A DNA stretch of 64,000 nt, taken from contig NC_015145.1 of NCBI RefSeq assembly GCF_000189535.1, positions 1,364,001 through 1,428,000 of the forward strand. Direction: 5' to 3'. This document shows, piece after piece, positions 28,491 through 40,435 of this stretch. The notes under the pieces are model-generated. The model was not told the origin of the DNA. It saw only the letters and a list, made by a program, of their open reading frames with translations, and searched no databases. This stretch comes from Pseudarthrobacter phenanthrenivorans Sphe3 (GTDB lineage: Bacteria; Actinomycetota; Actinomycetes; Actinomycetales; Micrococcaceae). The first letter of the stretch is position 1. Each line of letters starts with the position of its first letter. A program made the position numbers and the translations under genes.

Positions 28491-31400
28491 GGATCCGCCT
28501 GACCCTTCGCCGGGACCCTGCCGAACCTAAGGACCTGGCCATAACCGTGGACGGGCTGGCCACCGTGGCCGATACCGCGGCGGTGCTCTGGGCCGCAGAT
28601 CCTGGCCGCAAAGGCACCCCTGCGCCGGACAACCTTTCGCTGCGGATCGAGGAAGCGTTCGTGGGCGGCGGCCTGAGCGGGAATGTGCTGACCCGGACGG
28701 ACAACCTCCTGGAATCGGGGCTTCGCCCGGGTTCTGTGGTGTCGCTTGCCCAGGTGAGCGGGCAGTTCACCGCGCCCGGTGCCAGCCGCGGTCCGGCGGC
28801 GGCCACCCTGCGCGTACTGTCCGGCCCCGATGCCGGCAAGGAGTTCTCCCTCCCCACCGGCACCAGCTACATTGGCCGCGACCGTGACGTGGACGTCCGC
28901 CTCTCCGACCCCCTGACCTCCAAGCGCCATGCCCGGATCACCGTGGGCGAGGGCGTGGAAATCGTGGACACCAACTCGGCGAACGGGCTGCTGATGGACG
29001 GTTTGCCCGTCACCCGCGCCATCCTCAACTCCTCGGACACCGTCACGTTGGGCGACACCACCCTTACCGTGGTGCCGCTGGGGCACCAGCGGGCGGCAGC
29101 CCCGACGTCGCCCCTGGTCAACTTCAACCGTTCGCCCCGCGTCGTTCCCCGCTTCGAGGAGCCCCGGCGCGTGGTCCCGGCCGGGCCAAAGCGCCCGGAG
29201 GACCACCCTTTTCCGTACATCATGATGATCGCTCCGCTGCTGATGGGCGCGGTGATCTTCGCGGTCACGGGCAACCCGCTCTCCGTGCTGTTCATGCTGA
29301 TGATGCCGCTGTTCATCGTGGGCCACTATGTGGACCAGCTGATGCGCACCCGGCGCCAGCAGAAGGAGCAGCTCAAACACTTCCGCGCATCCATGGCAGC
29401 CTTCCGGGAGGACATCACCGAGCTCCAGCACGTGGAACGGGCGGTCCGTCTGCAGGAAGCACCATCTGTCAGCGACACAGTTGACGCCATCTATAAGCTC
29501 GGCGCGCTCCTGTGGACGCACCGGCCGGAACACGGCACGTTCCTCGGACTGAGGTTCGGCCTGGGCACGTCCCCTTCCCGGATCAGCCTGGAGGAGCCGA
29601 CCAACAACGACACCGAGGCTGAGTACGCCCGCGAGATCCAGGAATGCCTCCGGCAGTTCCGGGATATCGAGGGCGTACCAGTGGTGTCCCAGTTCCGGAC
29701 CGCAGGTTCGCTGGGTATTGCCGGGGCCCGGGGCCTGGTGGATGACGTGGCGCGCGGCATGGTGCTCCAGCTGGTGGGCCTGCACTCGCCCGCCGAAGTG
29801 GTGCTGACCGCCATCACCTCCGCCCAGTCACGGGAACGGTGGAACTGGCTGCAGTGGCTGCCCCACGTGGGTTCCGGGCACAGCCCCCTTACCGGTGACC
29901 ACCTGGCCGCCGGTTCCGCCGGCGGCGCATCCCTGGTGGCCCGTTTGGAAGACCTGGTCCAGGCCCGGGAAGCGGCAGCGAAACGTTCCGGCCCCAGCCT
30001 CCGTCCCGCTTTGGATCCCGCCAAGCACGAGGTGGAGGAACCGGTGGTGCCCGCCGTCCTGGTCATCGTGGAGGACGACGCGCCGGTGGACCGCGGCCGG
30101 CTCACCCGCCTTGCCGAGCGCGGGCCCGATGCCGGGGTCCACGTGCTGTGGGTGGCCACTGATGTCCAGGCGCTGCCCGCCGCCTGCCGCGACTTCATGG
30201 TGGTGGACGGCGACCACGGGACCACCACGGGGCAGGTCCGGCTGGGCCGCCATACCTACCCCGTCAGCTGCGAGAGCGTGGACGCAGAGCTGGCGGGCCA
30301 GCTGGCCCGGATGCTGACACCCGTGGTGGACGTGGGCAAACCCGTCACCGATGAGTCCGACCTTCCCCGCGCTGTCTCCTACGCCACCCTGATTGGAAAG
30401 GACTTCCTGGACAATCCGCTGGCCGTGGCGGAGCGGTGGACGGAGAACAATTCGGTGGCCGCCAGCGCAGTGGCCAACCGCAAGGACAACGGGACCCTGC
30501 GCGCCCTGGTGGGCTCCAAAGGCATCGAACCGCTCTACCTGGACCTGAAGAACGAGGGCCCCCACGCCCTGGTGGGAGGCACCACCGGCGCCGGCAAGTC
30601 CGAGTTCCTCCAGTCCTGGGTCATGGGGATGGCCGCAGCCTACAGTCCGGACCGGGTCAGCTTCCTGTTCGTGGATTACAAGGGCGGTGCCGCGTTCGCC
30701 GACTGCATCAACCTGCCCCACACGGTAGGCCTGGTAACGGACCTGTCCCCGCACCTGGTCCGCCGTGCCCTTACATCGCTCCGCGCCGAACTCCATTACC
30801 GGGAGCAGTTGCTGAACCGGAAGAAGGCCAAAGACCTGCTGGCGCTGCAGCGGGAAGCGGACCCGGACGCACCGCCCTACCTGGTGATTGTCGTGGACGA
30901 GTTTGCCGCCCTGGCTACCGATGTGCCCGAATTCGTTGACGGCGTGGTGGACGTGGCCGCCCGGGGGCGGTCACTTGGCCTGCACCTCATCCTCGCCACG
31001 CAGCGTCCCGCCGGAGTCATCAAGGACAGCCTGCGCGCCAACACAAACCTCCGCGTTGCGCTGCGGATGGCTGACGAGGACGACGCCACGGACATCCTGG
31101 GTGTGCCCGACGCAGCCTACTTCGATCCCTCCATTCCCGGCCGCGGCGCAGCCAAGACCGGGCCGGGCCGGATCCAGGGCTTCCAGACCGGTTATGCCGG
31201 CGGATGGACCACCGAGAGGCCGCAGCGGCCGCAGATCGACGTCGTGGAAATGGCCTTCGGCTCCGGTCCCAGCTGGGAGGCCCCCACGGCGGAAAAAACC
31301 GAAACCGCCGAGCCCGCGGGACCGAACGACATCGCCCGGATGACAGCCACAATCGTCCGCGCGGCGGGCGCCATGTCCATCGGCGCCCCGCGCAAGCCCT

Positions 31401-32932
31401 GGCTTGACGAACTGGCCAAGACCTACGATTTCTCCAAGCTGCCGAACCCGCGTACGGACGAACAACTCCTCCTCGGCGTTGCTGACGACCCGGCCCGGCA
31501 GGCCCAGCCCACCGTGTTCTACGAACCGGACAAAGACGGCAACATGGCCATCTACGGCACCGGCGGATCAGGCAAATCCGCCGCCCTTCGAGGCATCGCG
31601 ATTGCAGCAGCGGTCACGCCCCGTGGCGGGCCGGTGCACGTCTACGGGATTGACTGCGGTTCTTCGGGGCTGCGGATGCTGGAGGAGCTGCCCCACGTTG
31701 GGGAGGTCATCAGCGGCGACGACGTCGAACGCGTCGGGCGCCTGCTGCGCCTGCTGCAGGACATCGCCGAGCAGCGCTCCGCGGCCTTCGCCGAAGTCCG
31801 CGCCTCAACCATCGTGGAATACCGCAAGCTGGCCAACAGGCCTGACGAGAAGCGGATTTTCGTCCTGGTGGACGGCATGTCCGCTTTCCGCGAGGCCTAC
31901 GAGCACAGCAGGCTCTCGGCGCTCTGGGACATCTTCCTCCAGCTGGCAACGGACGGACGCACCCTGGGCATCCACCTCGTGGTCACCGGCGACAGGCCCA
32001 ATGCCGTGCCCGCATCCCTGCTCGCATCCATCCAGCGCCGCTTGGTCCTGAGGCTGTCCTCCGAGGACGACTACATTTCGATGGATGTTCCCCGGGACGT
32101 CCTTAGCGCCGCTTCGCCGCCGGGGCGCGGCCTGCTTGACGGGCTGGAAGTCCAGCTGGCGGTACTGGGCGGGAACTCGAACCTTGCCCTGCAGGCCCGG
32201 GAGGTGCACAAGCTCAGCGAAGCCATGCTGCGCCAGGGACTGGAGCCCGCCACAGGCATCGAGACCCTGCCGGACCAGGTGGACCTGGATGTCCTGCCGG
32301 CCGGCAGCCCCGGCCTTCCCGTCATCGGGGTGGACGACGAGACCCTGCAGCCGGCCGGGATCATGGCCAGGGGACCACTGCTGCTGGCAGGGCCACCCGG
32401 TGCCGGCCGCACGGTGGCCCTGGTGACGCTTGCCTATGCGCTGCGACGGTCCAACCCCGACATGGAGCTGATTTACCTCGGCGCCCGGCGCTCCGCCGTC
32501 GCCGCCCTGCCCATCTGGAACCGTTCGGTGGTGGGCGCCGACGATCTGGCCGAAGTCGTTGAGGACCTGGTGGAGCACTCCTCCGGCAATCCCGGCGCCC
32601 TGGCAATCTTCATCGAGGGCCTCACGGAGTTCACTGACACGCCCGCTGAAGCGGGCGTGGGGCAGTTGGTGACGGCATCGATCAAGGCCGACCAGTGGGT
32701 GGTAGGGGAATCCGAAACCTCCACCTGGTCGTCGGCCTGGTCCTTGGCCCAGCCCTTCAAATCGGGACGGCGGGGACTGCTGCTGAACCCCGGCGACATC
32801 GAAGGCGACAGCCTGCTCAACACCTCGCTGGGCCGCGTGAGCCCGGAATTCATCCCGGGCCGCGGCTACGTGGTGGGACGGGGCAAGGCGCGGAAGATCC
32901 AGGTGGCGCTGCCCCCCGAAAGCAGGGACTAG
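28487..32932 (+). CDS. EssC/EccC-type FtsK/SpoIIIE ATPase with N-terminal FHA domain
   Basis: 1481 residues, ATG overlapping the previous stop. An N-terminal region of about 95 residues looks ubiquitin- or YukD-like. It is followed by an FHA domain (about 104-195: YIGRDRDVDV, TSKRHARI, NSANGLLM) and two close membrane helices (about 240-285). Three FtsK-like ATPase domains follow. D1 has intact Walker A (GGTTGAGKSEF, about 698) and Walker B (IVVDEFAAL). D2 has GTGGSGKSA (about 1023) but VLVDGMSAF at Walker B. D3 has GPPGAGRT (about 1301), with Arg for Lys and no acidic Walker B. This order matches the EssC motor of type VII secretion. No WXG100 substrate or other secretion subunit is encoded nearby. 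Confidence 0.9.
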   Translation: MRIRLTLRRDPAEPKDLAITVDGLATVADTAAVLWAADPGRKGTPAPDNLSLRIEEAFVGGGLSGNVLTRTDNLLESGLRPGSVVSLAQVSGQFTAPGASRGPAAATLRVLSGPDAGKEFSLPTGTSYIGRDRDVDVRLSDPLTSKRHARITVGEGVEIVDTNSANGLLMDGLPVTRAILNSSDTVTLGDTTLTVVPLGHQRAAAPTSPLVNFNRSPRVVPRFEEPRRVVPAGPKRPEDHPFPYIMMIAPLLMGAVIFAVTGNPLSVLFMLMMPLFIVGHYVDQLMRTRRQQKEQLKHFRASMAAFREDITELQHVERAVRLQEAPSVSDTVDAIYKLGALLWTHRPEHGTFLGLRFGLGTSPSRISLEEPTNNDTEAEYAREIQECLRQFRDIEGVPVVSQFRTAGSLGIAGARGLVDDVARGMVLQLVGLHSPAEVVLTAITSAQSRERWNWLQWLPHVGSGHSPLTGDHLAAGSAGGASLVARLEDLVQAREAAAKRSGPSLRPALDPAKHEVEEPVVPAVLVIVEDDAPVDRGRLTRLAERGPDAGVHVLWVATDVQALPAACRDFMVVDGDHGTTTGQVRLGRHTYPVSCESVDAELAGQLARMLTPVVDVGKPVTDESDLPRAVSYATLIGKDFLDNPLAVAERWTENNSVAASAVANRKDNGTLRALVGSKGIEPLYLDLKNEGPHALVGGTTGAGKSEFLQSWVMGMAAAYSPDRVSFLFVDYKGGAAFADCINLPHTVGLVTDLSPHLVRRALTSLRAELHYREQLLNRKKAKDLLALQREADPDAPPYLVIVVDEFAALATDVPEFVDGVVDVAARGRSLGLHLILATQRPAGVIKDSLRANTNLRVALRMADEDDATDILGVPDAAYFDPSIPGRGAAKTGPGRIQGFQTGYAGGWTTERPQRPQIDVVEMAFGSGPSWEAPTAEKTETAEPAGPNDIARMTATIVRAAGAMSIGAPRKPWLDELAKTYDFSKLPNPRTDEQLLLGVADDPARQAQPTVFYEPDKDGNMAIYGTGGSGKSAALRGIAIAAAVTPRGGPVHVYGIDCGSSGLRMLEELPHVGEVISGDDVERVGRLLRLLQDIAEQRSAAFAEVRASTIVEYRKLANRPDEKRIFVLVDGMSAFREAYEHSRLSALWDIFLQLATDGRTLGIHLVVTGDRPNAVPASLLASIQRRLVLRLSSEDDYISMDVPRDVLSAASPPGRGLLDGLEVQLAVLGGNSNLALQAREVHKLSEAMLRQGLEPATGIETLPDQVDLDVLPAGSPGLPVIGVDDETLQPAGIMARGPLLLAGPPGAGRTVALVTLAYALRRSNPDMELIYLGARRSAVAALPIWNRSVVGADDLAEVVEDLVEHSSGNPGALAIFIEGLTEFTDTPAEAGVGQLVTASIKADQWVVGESETSTWSSAWSLAQPFKSGRRGLLLNPGDIEGDSLLNTSLGRVSPEFIPGRGYVVGRGKARKIQVALPPESRD

Positions 32933-32946
32933 AAGGGCTGGTCAGG

Positions 32947-32981
32947 ACGGGGCTGCAGATCCGGTGGATTTGCGGCCCCGT
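32947..32981. terminator. Stem-loop after the EssC-like gene
   Basis: A long hairpin starts ACGGGGC at 32947 and closes with GGCCCCGT at 32974-32981, with further pairing inside (GATCC with GGAT). It lies 14 bp after the ATPase stop, is GC-rich and lacks a clear T-run. It may terminate or attenuate transcription before the proline-rich protein gene. Confidence 0.6.
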
Positions 32982-33053
32982 TCGTCGTGTAGAAGACTAC
33001 CGGGGGACACCAGAAAGCCGCGGTGGGGGGACTGCGCGCATCGAAAGGCAGCA

Positions 33054-33665
33054 ATGACCCCGTCTACACCGGTTCTCCGCGTTGCATCGACGACGGCATC
33101 AGCAGCGGTCCTGGCCATCGCCCTGTGTTTCCTCCCGGGCGGCACGGCGGGCGCGGATTCCACCGAACCCATCCCCGCCTCCACAACGTCTCCCGACCAG
33201 TGCCTGCTGCTGTTCTGTGAGCCCGGAACAGCGGCTGATCCGAAGCCCGGGGAGCCCACACGGACCCAGAAGCCGAAGGAGCCGGAAAGCCCCCCGGCCC
33301 CGCCCGCCGACCCCGTGCCGGCTCCTCCGCAGCAGCCCGCCCCGCCAGTGGCGCCTCCTGCCGGGACTGCGCCCGTGCCGGCCGCCCCGCCGGCAGAAAC
33401 GGAAGAACCAGCCGCCGAACCCACCACTTCCGCCGCCACGGAAACTGCGGTTTCGCCGCCGCCCACCGGGCCATCAAACGGGCACGATTGGAACGCGCCC
33501 GTCACCAGGTCCGCTACCGCCACCCGGGTGGCGGCGGTAGCATCCGCAGGGGATTCCGGCGACGGCGGACCCACCCTCCTGCCCATCATTGCAGGCACCC
33601 TGTTGCTGGCCGCTGCCGGGGCTTCTTTCGCCTGGTGGGGCAGGAACCGCTTCAGGACGCACTGA
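33054..33665 (+). CDS. Proline-rich cell-surface protein with C-terminal membrane anchor
   Basis: 203 residues from ATG 33054 behind AAAGG. A signal peptide (about residues 1-34, ending AGADS) is followed by a short segment with two Cys (QCLLLFC). A Pro/Ala/Glu-rich stalk covers about residues 60-145. A C-terminal hydrophobic helix (LLPIIAGTLLLAAAGASFAWW) and a basic tail (GRNRFRTH) end the protein. There is no LPXTG motif, so it is anchored by the helix rather than by sortase. It is 121 bp downstream of the ATPase gene behind a hairpin, and could be the last gene of the locus or a separate unit. No enzymatic motif is visible. Confidence 0.75.
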   Translation: MTPSTPVLRVASTTASAAVLAIALCFLPGGTAGADSTEPIPASTTSPDQCLLLFCEPGTAADPKPGEPTRTQKPKEPESPPAPPADPVPAPPQQPAPPVAPPAGTAPVPAAPPAETEEPAAEPTTSAATETAVSPPPTGPSNGHDWNAPVTRSATATRVAAVASAGDSGDGGPTLLPIIAGTLLLAAAGASFAWWGRNRFRTH

Positions 33666-33700
33666 CAGGACCAGCCAGCCATGGGTGTGACCCGGCTTGA

Positions 33701-36825
<3,125 letters not shown>

Positions 36826-36897
36826 AAGACTGATACCTCGGTCACGGAAAGTGCCGTTTCGCCAGTTGTTACCCGGCAGTACCACTACCATTGATGG

Positions 36898-37401
36898 GTG
36901 CAGCCGCAGATAACCGTCCGTCCCGCCGTCGCAACAGATTACGACGCCGTTGCCCGCATCACACGCGATTCCTACCTCGCGGCGGGCTACTTTGAGGACG
37001 CCAACCACCCCTACATGCGCAAGGTCCAGGACGTTGCCGTGCGCGCCGGCCACGCCACCGTGTGGGTGGCGGAGCGGGATGGCATGGTGATTGGTTCTGT
37101 CACGCTGGCCCGTGCCGGGGAGCCGTACGCAGACATTGCCCTCAATGACGAGCTTGAGTTCCGGATGCTGGTGGTGGACCCGGCAGTCCAGCGCAGCGGC
37201 GCCGGCAAAGCCATGATGGCGGCCATCCTTGAGCACGCCAGGGCCTTGGACGGGGTCAACGCAGTCTCGCTCACCACCGGCAGTACCTGGCAGAGCGCCC
37301 GTGGCCTCTACGACAAAACGGGCTTCAGCAGGGTGCCCGAGCGGGACTGGCTGGTCCCCGGAACTGACATAAAACTGCTGGTTTACCGGCTGGACCTGTA
37401 G
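36898..37401 (+). CDS. GNAT-family N-acetyltransferase
   Basis: 167 residues from GTG 36898. No Shine-Dalgarno is present, and an A/T-containing promoter-like stretch ends just before the start, so a leaderless mRNA is likely. The acetyl-CoA binding motif is RMLVVDPAVQRSGAGKAMM (about residues 83-101), followed by LTTGSTWQSARGLYDKTGF, typical of motif B. The acceptor cannot be predicted. It is followed 47 bp downstream by a Rid-family gene, so the two may be co-transcribed. Confidence 0.9.
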   Translation: MQPQITVRPAVATDYDAVARITRDSYLAAGYFEDANHPYMRKVQDVAVRAGHATVWVAERDGMVIGSVTLARAGEPYADIALNDELEFRMLVVDPAVQRSGAGKAMMAAILEHARALDGVNAVSLTTGSTWQSARGLYDKTGFSRVPERDWLVPGTDIKLLVYRLDL

Positions 37402-37448
37402 CAGCCCTACAGTGGTGGCGACCCGCATCCTGCACTGAAAGGCCACCC

Positions 37449-37832
37449 ATGCGCAAAACCTTCGGCACCGGCTCCGTCTGGGAACAGACCCTCGGCTACT
37501 CCCGGGCCGTCCAGGTGGACAACACCCTCTACATCTCAGCCACCGCCGCGAGCGGCGAGGACGGGATCGTGGGCGATGACTTCTACACCCAGACCCAGTA
37601 CATCCTGCAGAAGCTCGGTAAGGTCCTGGCGGACGCCGGCTTCGGCTTCGAAGAGGTGGTCCAATCCAAGCTGTACCTGACGGACATCAGCAAGTGGGAA
37701 GAGGCCGGCCGCGCCCACGGCGAGGTGTTCGGCGACATCCGTCCCACGCTGTCCCTGGTGCACGTCCTGCCGTTCCTGGACCCCAAGATGCTCGTGGAGA
37801 TCGAGCTGGTGGCCCAGAAGAGCGCCGGCTAG
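37449..37832 (+). CDS. Rid-family (RidA/YjgF-like) protein
   Basis: 127 residues, ATG at 37449 behind a GAAAGG. The chorismate-mutase-like fold is evident from WEQTLGYSRAVQVDNTLYISA at the N-terminus, VVQSKLYLTDISKWE in the middle and FLDPKMLVEIELVA at the end. RidA proper hydrolyses reactive enamine/imine intermediates using a conserved Arg near the C-terminus. Here that region reads PFLDPKMLVEIE without the usual P-x-R-x-x-V-E, so this may be a Rid subgroup with a different role. It converges on the response regulator gene 22 bp away. Confidence 0.88.
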   Translation: MRKTFGTGSVWEQTLGYSRAVQVDNTLYISATAASGEDGIVGDDFYTQTQYILQKLGKVLADAGFGFEEVVQSKLYLTDISKWEEAGRAHGEVFGDIRPTLSLVHVLPFLDPKMLVEIELVAQKSAG

Positions 37833-37854
37833 TTCACGAGGAGCGCCAGCCAGT

Positions 37855-38517
37855 TCATGAGGCCGGCAGGCCGTAGCGGTGCTCCGGCCTGCCGGTGGAC
37901 CCGTACCGCAGCTGGATGTCCACCGCCCCGTCGTCGGCGAGGGAGGACAGGTACCGCTGGGCCGTAGCACGGGAAACCCCCACCCGGCCGGCCACTTCGG
38001 CCGCCGAGTACTGCTCGCCGGGTACCAGCGATTCGAGCACGGCAGCCTCCGTGGCCGAGCGCGGCCTGGACGACGGTGTGACGTCCCCCGGGACCAGGGA
38101 GCGCTTGGCGCGCTCCACCGCATCCTGGTCCAGCGCCCCGGGCTGGGCGAGGAGGCGGCGGTAGCGGGCGTAGGAACGCAGCTGCTGGGACAGCGCCTCC
38201 GACGTGAACGGCTTCAGCAGGTAACCCAGGGCGCCGCGGCGGAAAGCCGTCCGGACTGATGGGGCATCGGAGGCCGCGGTGAGCATGATGGCGTCCACAT
38301 CGAGCTGCTGGAGCAGGTCCAGCCCGGAAGCGTCCGGCAGGTAGACGTCCAGCAGCACCAGGTCCGGCCGCAGGCTGTGGATGGACTGCAGCGCAAGCGA
38401 TGCGGTACCCACCGGTGCCAGGGCCAGGAATCCTGCCACGGAATCCACGTACGCGGCGTGGAGCTTGGCCACGTGGAAGTCGTCGTCCACGATCAGCACC
38501 CGATAATCCTCAGGCAT
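37855..38517 (-). CDS. Response regulator, CitB/DcuR type
   Basis: 220 residues, starting at ATG 38517 inside the end of the kinase gene (8-bp overlap). The receiver domain has the acidic pair DDD at 11-13, phosphoacceptor Asp57 (LVLLDVYLPD), a Thr in LTAASDAP and Lys in LLKPFT. The C-terminal domain is a winged helix (EVAGRVGVSRATAQRYLSSLADDG), as in CitB/DcuR regulators. Together with the kinase it should respond to an external carboxylate and control the divergent CitMHS carrier gene. The mode fits the family; the direct target is inferred. Confidence 0.93.
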   Translation of the reverse strand: MPEDYRVLIVDDDFHVAKLHAAYVDSVAGFLALAPVGTASLALQSIHSLRPDLVLLDVYLPDASGLDLLQQLDVDAIMLTAASDAPSVRTAFRRGALGYLLKPFTSEALSQQLRSYARYRRLLAQPGALDQDAVERAKRSLVPGDVTPSSRPRSATEAAVLESLVPGEQYSAAEVAGRVGVSRATAQRYLSSLADDGAVDIQLRYGSTGRPEHRYGLPAS

Positions 38518-40243
38518 TGGCGTCCTTTCCGGTTGCCCCTGCATTTTTCCTGCCCGATGTCCCCGCCGTGGTTCCCGGCAGCGTTGCCATGAAAACGGCA
38601 CCCGGCCCGCCCCTGCTGCCCCGGTCCAGGATTTTCACGTCGCCGCCCCGGCGGCGGGCCAGCTGCCGGGCCAGGGCCAGCCCGAACCCCTGGCCGCCGC
38701 TTCCCCGGCCGTTCCCGGAAAGCGGCCCCGACGCGGTGCTGAAACCTTCGGCGAAAAAGGCCTCCGCGTCCGTTCCCTCAGCCAGCCCGTCACCCGAGTC
38801 GCCGACTACGATGTGGAGGGTGCCGCCGTCGTCGGCCGGCTCATCCAGTACCTCCAGCTCCACCCAGCGGTCAGGCGAGGAGCCTGCCACTGCGGCGTTG
38901 ACCGCGTTGTCCAGCAGGTTGCCGAGCACTGTGGTGACGTCCTGGGTCTCGGTGACCTGCCCGCGGACCAGGGTCTCCGGACCGATCCGCAGCGCCACGC
39001 CCCGCTCATCGGCCTCCACCCCCTTCGCCCCAACGAATGCCTGCAGGTAGGGGTCCTGGAGCAGTTCGGCCTGCTCGACCGGGAATTTCAGGGGACCGGT
39101 GGCAGCGAGCCGCGCCAGATAGTCGCGTGCCTGCTGGTGCTGGCCAATGCTCATGAACCCGGCGATGGTGTGCAGCTGGTTGGCGAACTCGTGGCGCTGC
39201 GCCCGCAGGGCCGTGGACATGGTTCCCACGGCATCGAGCTGCCGGGTGAGCTGCTGCAGTTCCGTCCGGTCGCGCAGCATCACCACCCAGCCCAGGTCCT
39301 CGCGCCGGTGCAGGGCCTTGCGGGCGTTGGCCACCAGCACCCGCCCGCCGGCCACCAGCTCCACTGCGTCGGCTCTGCCGGAACCGGGCCGGGTGAGGGA
39401 CTTCAGCTGGTCCGGCACCGGAGCGTCCTCCCAGCGGCTGCCGGCCAGGTCCGGCAGGTCCAGCAGCCGCTGCGCGGCGGAGTTGAAAACACTGATGCGG
39501 CCGTCGGCGGAAACCCCGATGACGCCGTCATCCACGCCTTCAAGCACGGCCACCTGGTCGTGGACCAGCGTGCTGATCTCCTCCGGTTCCAGCCCGAGGG
39601 TGAGGCGTTGCAGTCGGCGGCGCAGCAGGAACGAGCCCAAGACACCCGCCAGCAATGCACCGGCCGCCGTCACGGCCACCGGGCCAATGTCCCGGGCCAG
39701 GCTCTGTCCCACCGTTTCCATGGAGTAGCCCACACTGACTTCGCCCACTACGGTGCTCCCGCCCGGGGCGTAGACGGGAACCTTGGCGCCGGCAGAGGGT
39801 CCCAGCGTTCCCGTGTTCCGGGTGATGACCTCCCGCCCGGCCAGGGCCTCGGAAGGGTCGGTGCTGACCTTTTCCCCGAGCCGCTGCGGGTCAGGATGCG
39901 CCAGCCGGAGCCCGGTCTCGTCCGTGATCACCACGAACAGCGCGCCGGTCCGGCTGCGGGCCGCCTCTGCAGCCTCCATCAGGGACCCGGCGGCGAGTTC
40001 GGACGGCGGGGGAGTGCCGGGCTGCCGGCTGATGGCCAGCACATCCGCCCGCACGGAGGGGTCCGACGCAACCGTGCGGGCCAGGGTCAGCGCCTGGTTT
40101 TCCGCCTCGCTGCCCACCCGGTCGTAGGTGAGCCAGGCGTGCACGGCGGTACTGAACAGGACCACCAGCAGCACCACGGCCAGCTGGAGCAGGAGGGTCT
40201 GGGTGGAGAACCGCAACGGCCCGCGGGACGCTGAGCGCTGCAT
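38510..40243 (-). CDS. Sensor histidine kinase, CitA/DcuS type
   Basis: 577 residues from ATG 40243 behind a strong AAGGAGG. One membrane helix (about 14-36), a periplasmic PDC/CitA-like sensing domain (about 40-170) and a second helix (about 175-197) are followed by a cytoplasmic PAS domain (about 215-310). The phosphoacceptor lies in LRAQRHEFANQLH, the H-box typical of CitA/DcuS kinases. The ATPase domain carries GNLLDNAVNAAV and VGDSGDGL. It should detect citrate or a C4-dicarboxylate outside the cell and phosphorylate the overlapping response regulator. The divergent citrate carrier gene supports citrate as the signal. Confidence 0.94.
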   Translation of the reverse strand: MQRSASRGPLRFSTQTLLLQLAVVLLVVLFSTAVHAWLTYDRVGSEAENQALTLARTVASDPSVRADVLAISRQPGTPPPSELAAGSLMEAAEAARSRTGALFVVITDETGLRLAHPDPQRLGEKVSTDPSEALAGREVITRNTGTLGPSAGAKVPVYAPGGSTVVGEVSVGYSMETVGQSLARDIGPVAVTAAGALLAGVLGSFLLRRRLQRLTLGLEPEEISTLVHDQVAVLEGVDDGVIGVSADGRISVFNSAAQRLLDLPDLAGSRWEDAPVPDQLKSLTRPGSGRADAVELVAGGRVLVANARKALHRREDLGWVVMLRDRTELQQLTRQLDAVGTMSTALRAQRHEFANQLHTIAGFMSIGQHQQARDYLARLAATGPLKFPVEQAELLQDPYLQAFVGAKGVEADERGVALRIGPETLVRGQVTETQDVTTVLGNLLDNAVNAAVAGSSPDRWVELEVLDEPADDGGTLHIVVGDSGDGLAEGTDAEAFFAEGFSTASGPLSGNGRGSGGQGFGLALARQLARRRGGDVKILDRGSRGGPGAVFMATLPGTTAGTSGRKNAGATGKDANA

Positions 40244-40377
40244 GATCCTCCTTGACTGGGGCGGGCGGGGGTTGCATCCGGGATGGCCTGGCCGCCGTGA
40301 GCACAATGAGCAAAATGCTCCCAATAAGCAGTATGCCAATCAATTGAGCCAAAGGCACGGCCGTGACGGCCGCCACC

Positions 40378-40390
40378 CTACAGTCTGTAG
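40378..40390. promoter_or_regulatory. 13-bp palindrome upstream of the citrate carrier
   Basis: CTACAG-T-CTGTAG is a perfect inverted repeat in the 192-bp gap between the sensor kinase and the CitMHS gene, 46 bp before the carrier start. It also holds TACAGT, which could act as a -10 element. It is a candidate site for the CitB-type regulator. Confidence 0.4.
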
Positions 40391-40435
40391 CACGCGTCAC
40401 AACGCTGTGCCGCTGTTCACAAGAAGGAGCCGGCC

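Noticed and set aside
32964..33053. Longer N-terminus for the proline-rich surface protein
   Set aside because: Starting at ATG 33054 gives a good ribosome-binding site and a signal peptide at the very N-terminus, as expected.
36831..36845. ACCTCGGTC shared with the region just before the structured leader (about 10214-10222)
   Set aside because: A 9-base match in high-GC DNA is likely by chance, and the flanks differ.
37820..37865. Short near-repeat AGTTCACGAGG / AGTTCATGAGG between convergent genes
   Set aside because: It is only about 11 bp, partly within coding sequence, and shows no further structure.
38813..40234. 473-codon frame opposite the sensor kinase
   Set aside because: Composition is typical of an antisense shadow, and the kinase has intact motifs throughout.
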